In this document: positions 4,997 through 8,220 of the stretch, one piece after another | Numbering within the stretch: position 1 is the stretch's first letter | Layout: every line of letters begins with the position of its first letter | Origin: Anaerolineales bacterium | Lineage (GTDB): Bacteria; Chloroflexota; Anaerolineae; Anaerolineales; VGOW01 | Assembly: GCA_919901875.1 (NCBI GenBank) | Contig: CAKKQG010000312.1 | Coordinates: forward strand, 1 to 8,220 | DNA length: 8,220 nucleotides | Direction: 5' to 3' | Notes under the pieces: model-generated | Told to the model about the DNA's origin: nothing | Seen by the model: the letters and a program-made list of their open reading frames with translations, nothing else | Database searches by the model: none | Translations under genes and position numbers: made by a program

Positions 4997-6916
4997 ATGA
5001 CAACAACTTCTCAAATTAAACAGCGCCGCCCTCCGCTTCAATGGCTTAAGAATTGGCTGCTCGGTCCGCGTTTGCTCACCGCCGATGCCGCGCACCAAAC
5101 GATCAGCAAGAAGGTCGGGCTGGCGGTCTTCGCTTCGGATGCGCTCTCCTCCACAGCATATGCCACCGATGAAATTTTGATCGTGCTAATCTTGGCTGGC
5201 GCGGGCGCACTCACTCTCTCGCTTCCCATTGCCATTGCCATCATTACGTTGTTGGCAATTGTGACGATCTCCTACGAGCAAACGATCCACGCTTACCCCA
5301 ACGGCGGCGGAGCCTACATTGTTGCCCGTGACAACTTGGGCGAATATGTGGCGCAAGTGGCGGGCGCGGCATTGCTCACCGACTACATCTTAACGGTAGC
5401 CGTCTCCATTTCATCGGGCGTGGCGCAGCTCACCTCGGCATTCCCGGCGTTGTATCCGAGCCGGGTCATCATCGCCCTGGCGATGATCGTTTTCATGACA
5501 TTGATCAACTTGCGCGGCGTCAAAGAATCGGGCTCAGCATTTGCTATCCCTACCTATTTCTTTTTAGGCATAACCTTGTTCACCATTGGCCTCGGTTATT
5601 TCCGGTTCTTCACAGGTTCGCTCCCTTCAGTTGAAAATGTTGAGGCAATGCACGCTGTTGCCCAAGACCTCACCCTATTTCTGGTTCTCAAAGCGTTCTC
5701 CAGTGGCTGCACCGCGCTGACCGGAGTCGAAGCGATCAGCAACGGCATCCCTGCCTTTCAAGAGCCCAAGAGTCGCAATGCCGGCGCCACCTTGATTGTG
5801 ATGACGGCGATTCTATCGTTCATGTTCTTCAGCATCACATTCCTCGCCGGTCAAATGAACGCTATGCCGTCGCACCTCGAGACGATCTTCTCGCAATTGG
5901 GTCGCACGATCTATGGCAAAGAGAATCCGATGTATCTGGCGTTGTTGGGCGGCACCACGTTGATCTTGATCATGGCGGCAAACACCTCATATGCCGACTT
6001 TCCGCGGCTCGCCGCGCTGCAAGCAGGCGACAGATTCCTGCCCAAGCAATTAACCTATCGCGGCAGCCGCTTAGTGTTTACGTACGGCATCGCCACGCTG
6101 GCGGTATTCGCCGCAATTCTGATTATCATCTTTAACGCCGAGACCACCGCGCTGATCCCGCTGTACGCGATTGGCGTGTTCCTTTCATTCACCATTTCGC
6201 AAACGGGCATGGCAATACGCTGGTGGAAATCGGGCAAGCTCAAACCGGGCGAGACATCGAAACAGATCGCCTCTGAACTGCATTACGATTCAAAGTGGCG
6301 GATCAAATTAGCGATCAATGGTTTCGGCGCGGTCTGCACGTTCATCGTCATGATCGTTTTCTCGGTGAGCAAATTCCGCGACGGCGCGTGGATTGTCGTC
6401 TTCTTGATCCCGATTCTCGTTGCTATCTTCTTAACCATACACAACCATTACAAACATCTCGCCAAAGGGTTGTCGCTCGATTCGTTTGGTGCGCCGCCCG
6501 GTATTCGTCGGCACCGAGTCATTGTCGCCATCGGCGGCGTCCATCGCGGCACGATCCAAGCCATGCACTATGCGCGATCTGTTTCGGATGATGTGACCGC
6601 CGTATACGTCTCCCTTGATCCACAGGAGGAAGAAAAAATAAAGGCGAAATGGGAACGCTGGGGCAACGGCATCCGCTTAAAAGTTTTAGAATCGCCTTCG
6701 CGTTTGCTCTACGAGCCTCTGCTGGACTATCTTCAACAGATCGCGCAACAGCGGCAGCCGAACGAGGTGCTGACGGTGATCGTTCCGGAGTTTGTGCCGA
6801 GCCGTTGGTGGCACAACATGCTGCACACGCAGACCGCGTTTTTCTTGCGCTTAGGATTACTGGGGCTGCACAACATCGTGATCACAGAAGTGCCCTATCA
6901 TCTAGGTGAAACATGA
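4997..6916 (+). CDS. kimA: KimA-type potassium/proton symporter (APC superfamily)
   Basis: The 639-residue product imports K+ with protons across the cytoplasmic membrane. It aligns by eye along most of its length with B. subtilis KimA (YdaO). Residues matching those reported as important there are present: Asp48 and Tyr55 (SDALSSTAYAT), Asp129 and Tyr130 (TDYILTVAVSIS), Ser137, and the LIPLYAIG segment near 387. Other shared motifs are YPNGGGAYIV (100-109), KAFSSGCTALTGVEAISN (232-249) and AANTSYADFPRLAALQA (327-343). About 12 membrane segments end near 482. A cytosolic universal-stress-like domain follows (about 505-639) ending in EVPYHLGET, similar to the KimA C-terminus. B. subtilis KimA is inhibited by c-di-AMP; no c-di-AMP riboswitch is evident here. 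Its stop overlaps the next gene at ATGA. The ATG at 4997 is preferred over TTG at 4967. Confidence 0.92.
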   Translation: MTTTSQIKQRRPPLQWLKNWLLGPRLLTADAAHQTISKKVGLAVFASDALSSTAYATDEILIVLILAGAGALTLSLPIAIAIITLLAIVTISYEQTIHAYPNGGGAYIVARDNLGEYVAQVAGAALLTDYILTVAVSISSGVAQLTSAFPALYPSRVIIALAMIVFMTLINLRGVKESGSAFAIPTYFFLGITLFTIGLGYFRFFTGSLPSVENVEAMHAVAQDLTLFLVLKAFSSGCTALTGVEAISNGIPAFQEPKSRNAGATLIVMTAILSFMFFSITFLAGQMNAMPSHLETIFSQLGRTIYGKENPMYLALLGGTTLILIMAANTSYADFPRLAALQAGDRFLPKQLTYRGSRLVFTYGIATLAVFAAILIIIFNAETTALIPLYAIGVFLSFTISQTGMAIRWWKSGKLKPGETSKQIASELHYDSKWRIKLAINGFGAVCTFIVMIVFSVSKFRDGAWIVVFLIPILVAIFLTIHNHYKHLAKGLSLDSFGAPPGIRRHRVIVAIGGVHRGTIQAMHYARSVSDDVTAVYVSLDPQEEEKIKAKWERWGNGIRLKVLESPSRLLYEPLLDYLQQIAQQRQPNEVLTVIVPEFVPSRWWHNMLHTQTAFFLRLGLLGLHNIVITEVPYHLGET

Positions 6917-7605
6917 CTCATGAACAACAGAAAACGGTGAGCGCGCCCCATATCATTGTCGTCGGTTGCGGACGTTTGGGCGCCGCGTTGGCGATGTCGC
7001 TCGCACGGCAAAACTATAGCGTCGCCATCATTGATTCCGATCCTCAAGCATTTCAACGCTTGGATCCAAATTTTCGCGGACAAGCGGTAGAGGGCGAAGG
7101 TTTGGATCAAGATTCGCTGGAGCGTGCCGGGATCAAACAGGCTTACGGGTTTGCTGCCGTGACCACCCTCGACAGTATCAATATAATTACCTGCCGCATC
7201 GCCCGCGACATCTATCATGTGTCGCGCGTCGTGGCGCGTCTCTACAATCCGTCTCGCGCTTCTATCTATCAAAAACTAAATTTGCAAACAGTCGCCTCGT
7301 CCTCGTGGGCGGCGCAGCGCGTGGAGCAAACGATTTTGAATCCCGGTATGCAAAGCGTGTATTCGGCAGGCAACGGCGAAGTGCATCTCTACGAACTGAT
7401 CATCCCCGAAACGTTAGCGGGCAAGACGATCAATGATGTATTGCCAAGCGGCGACTCGGTTATCAGCGGATTGACGCGCGCCGGTCGCGCTCAACTGCCC
7501 AAGAGCAATGAGACGCTTGAGGCGCACGATATTTTGCTCGTCACTGCCACCGCGCAGGGCGCAGCCTCTCTGCAAAAATTACTCGATCAAGCGAAGAAGG
7601 AGTAG
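6913..7605 (+). CDS. trkA: RCK-domain potassium transport regulator, TrkA type (first of two)
   Basis: The 230-residue product is a cytosolic regulatory subunit with one RCK_N and one RCK_C domain. The Rossmann NAD-binding loop is VVGCGRLG (Gly18, Gly20, Gly23), with acidic Asp41 at the end of the second strand, as expected for NAD(H). The N domain runs to about 130; the C domain covers about 155-228 (YELIIPETLAGKTINDVLP, then LEAHDILLVTA). It is half the length of E. coli TrkA, which holds two such units in one chain. Its ATG overlaps the kimA stop, so translation is probably coupled. With the next gene it may form a heteromeric gating ring that senses nucleotides and acts on the potassium transporter encoded upstream; that partnership is inferred from gene order. 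An 11-residue N-terminal extension precedes the Rossmann fold. Confidence 0.92.
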   Translation: MTHEQQKTVSAPHIIVVGCGRLGAALAMSLARQNYSVAIIDSDPQAFQRLDPNFRGQAVEGEGLDQDSLERAGIKQAYGFAAVTTLDSINIITCRIARDIYHVSRVVARLYNPSRASIYQKLNLQTVASSSWAAQRVEQTILNPGMQSVYSAGNGEVHLYELIIPETLAGKTINDVLPSGDSVISGLTRAGRAQLPKSNETLEAHDILLVTATAQGAASLQKLLDQAKKE

Positions 7606-7608
7606 GAT

Positions 7609-8220
7609 ATGTTGGTTATTGTCGTCGGCGGTGGTCGCACCGGATCGCATCTTGCTACTCTGCTCCATTCGCAAGGGCACCAAGTTCGTTTAATTGAACA
7701 TCGCAAGCCCACTCTCGCTCGATTGCACCGTGAACTGCCCACCGAAATCATCGTCGAGGGCGAAGGAACCGATCCGCAAACGTTGGAATCAGTCGGCATC
7801 AAAGAGGCGCAGGTCGTGGCAGCCGTCACCGATAATGACGCCGACAATTTAGTGACAGCCTCACTGGCGCGCTATCACTTCAACGTTAAGCGCGTCATCG
7901 CCCGGGTCAACAATCCCAAAAACGCTTGGCTGTTCACAAACGAGATGGGCGTGGATGTTGCCCTCAATCACGCCGACCTGATGGCAAAGTTGATCGAAGA
8001 AGAAATGTCGCTGGGCGACATGATGATTCTCTCCAAACTGCGGCGCGGCAAATATACATTGGTCGAAGAAAAAATTTACCCCGGCGCAAAAGCAATTGGG
8101 GTGACGATCAAAGATTTACAATTACCGCCCCACTGTGTGATCTCCGGCATTTTGCGCGGGAGTGAAATGATCATGCCGCGCGGCATCACCGTGTTAGAAG
8201 CCGGTGACGAGATCATCGCT
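7609..8220 (+). CDS. trkA: RCK-domain potassium transport regulator, TrkA type (second of two; 3' end cut by window edge)
   Basis: The frame opens at ATG 7609 and stays open for 204 codons to the window end, so only the last few residues are probably missing. The Rossmann loop is VVGGGRTG (Gly7, Gly9, Gly12), with Glu30 as the ribose-binding acidic residue. The RCK_N domain spans about 1-115, and an RCK_C domain starts near 143 (YTLVEEKIYPGAKAIGVTI, then VLEAGDEIIA). AAGGAG lies 6 nt before the ATG, inside the last codons of the first RCK gene. It shares the fold with that gene but differs clearly in sequence, so the pair is an old duplication rather than a recent one. Tandem RCK genes such as CeoB/CeoC of mycobacteria are a precedent. 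Likely role: nucleotide-dependent regulation of potassium flux. Confidence 0.92.
   Translation, partial: MLVIVVGGGRTGSHLATLLHSQGHQVRLIEHRKPTLARLHRELPTEIIVEGEGTDPQTLESVGIKEAQVVAAVTDNDADNLVTASLARYHFNVKRVIARVNNPKNAWLFTNEMGVDVALNHADLMAKLIEEEMSLGDMMILSKLRRGKYTLVEEKIYPGAKAIGVTIKDLQLPPHCVISGILRGSEMIMPRGITVLEAGDEIIA

Noticed and set aside
7926..8165. Plus-strand reading frame overlapping the second RCK gene
   Set aside because: It is out of frame with an RCK protein with clear Rossmann and RCK_C features; its product is arginine-rich and low in complexity.

Overview
The window reads as ordinary bacterial chromosome, densely packed and of moderate GC, with several short dispersed-type repeats between genes. 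The gene set, the heptamer microrepeats and the hairpin repeats suggest a member of Chloroflexota, probably Anaerolineae-like. That placement is inferred from recall of similar genomes; no marker gene in the window proves it. No RNA gene, CRISPR array, transposase or phage gene is visible.

Left part: a minus-strand gene for an M14-type zinc enzyme of the succinylglutamate desuccinylase/aspartoacylase family runs off the left edge. It is divergent from a plus-strand pair made of a CoA-transferase subunit A homologue and a CorA-type magnesium channel, which overlap at ATGA. Two TATAAT boxes, one per strand, sit in the divergent gap. No CoA-transferase subunit B gene is next to the A gene.

Middle: after corA comes a short lipoprotein with a full type-1 copper site. 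Its extended -10 promoter lies in the loop of what may be the corA terminator. A strong intrinsic terminator follows it. The next stretch holds a nested 33-nt inverted repeat and a 34-nt perfect palindrome, then ctpA, an S41 membrane-anchored carboxyl-terminal processing protease, with its own terminator. A 7-nt tandem repeat straddles the ctpA stop codon.

Right part: a good sigma-70-like promoter (TTGACT, 17-nt spacer, TATATT) leads through a structured leader into kimA, a potassium/proton symporter of the APC superfamily. It is followed by two tightly coupled RCK (TrkA-type, NAD-binding) proteins, the second cut by the window end. This looks like one potassium-uptake operon, with the two RCK proteins as likely regulators of the transporter.

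The most interesting points are the KimA plus double-RCK operon, the orphan CoA-transferase A subunit with an in-frame heptamer-repeat insertion, and the cluster of palindromic repeats in gene leaders. I see no convincing sign of a wholly new system.
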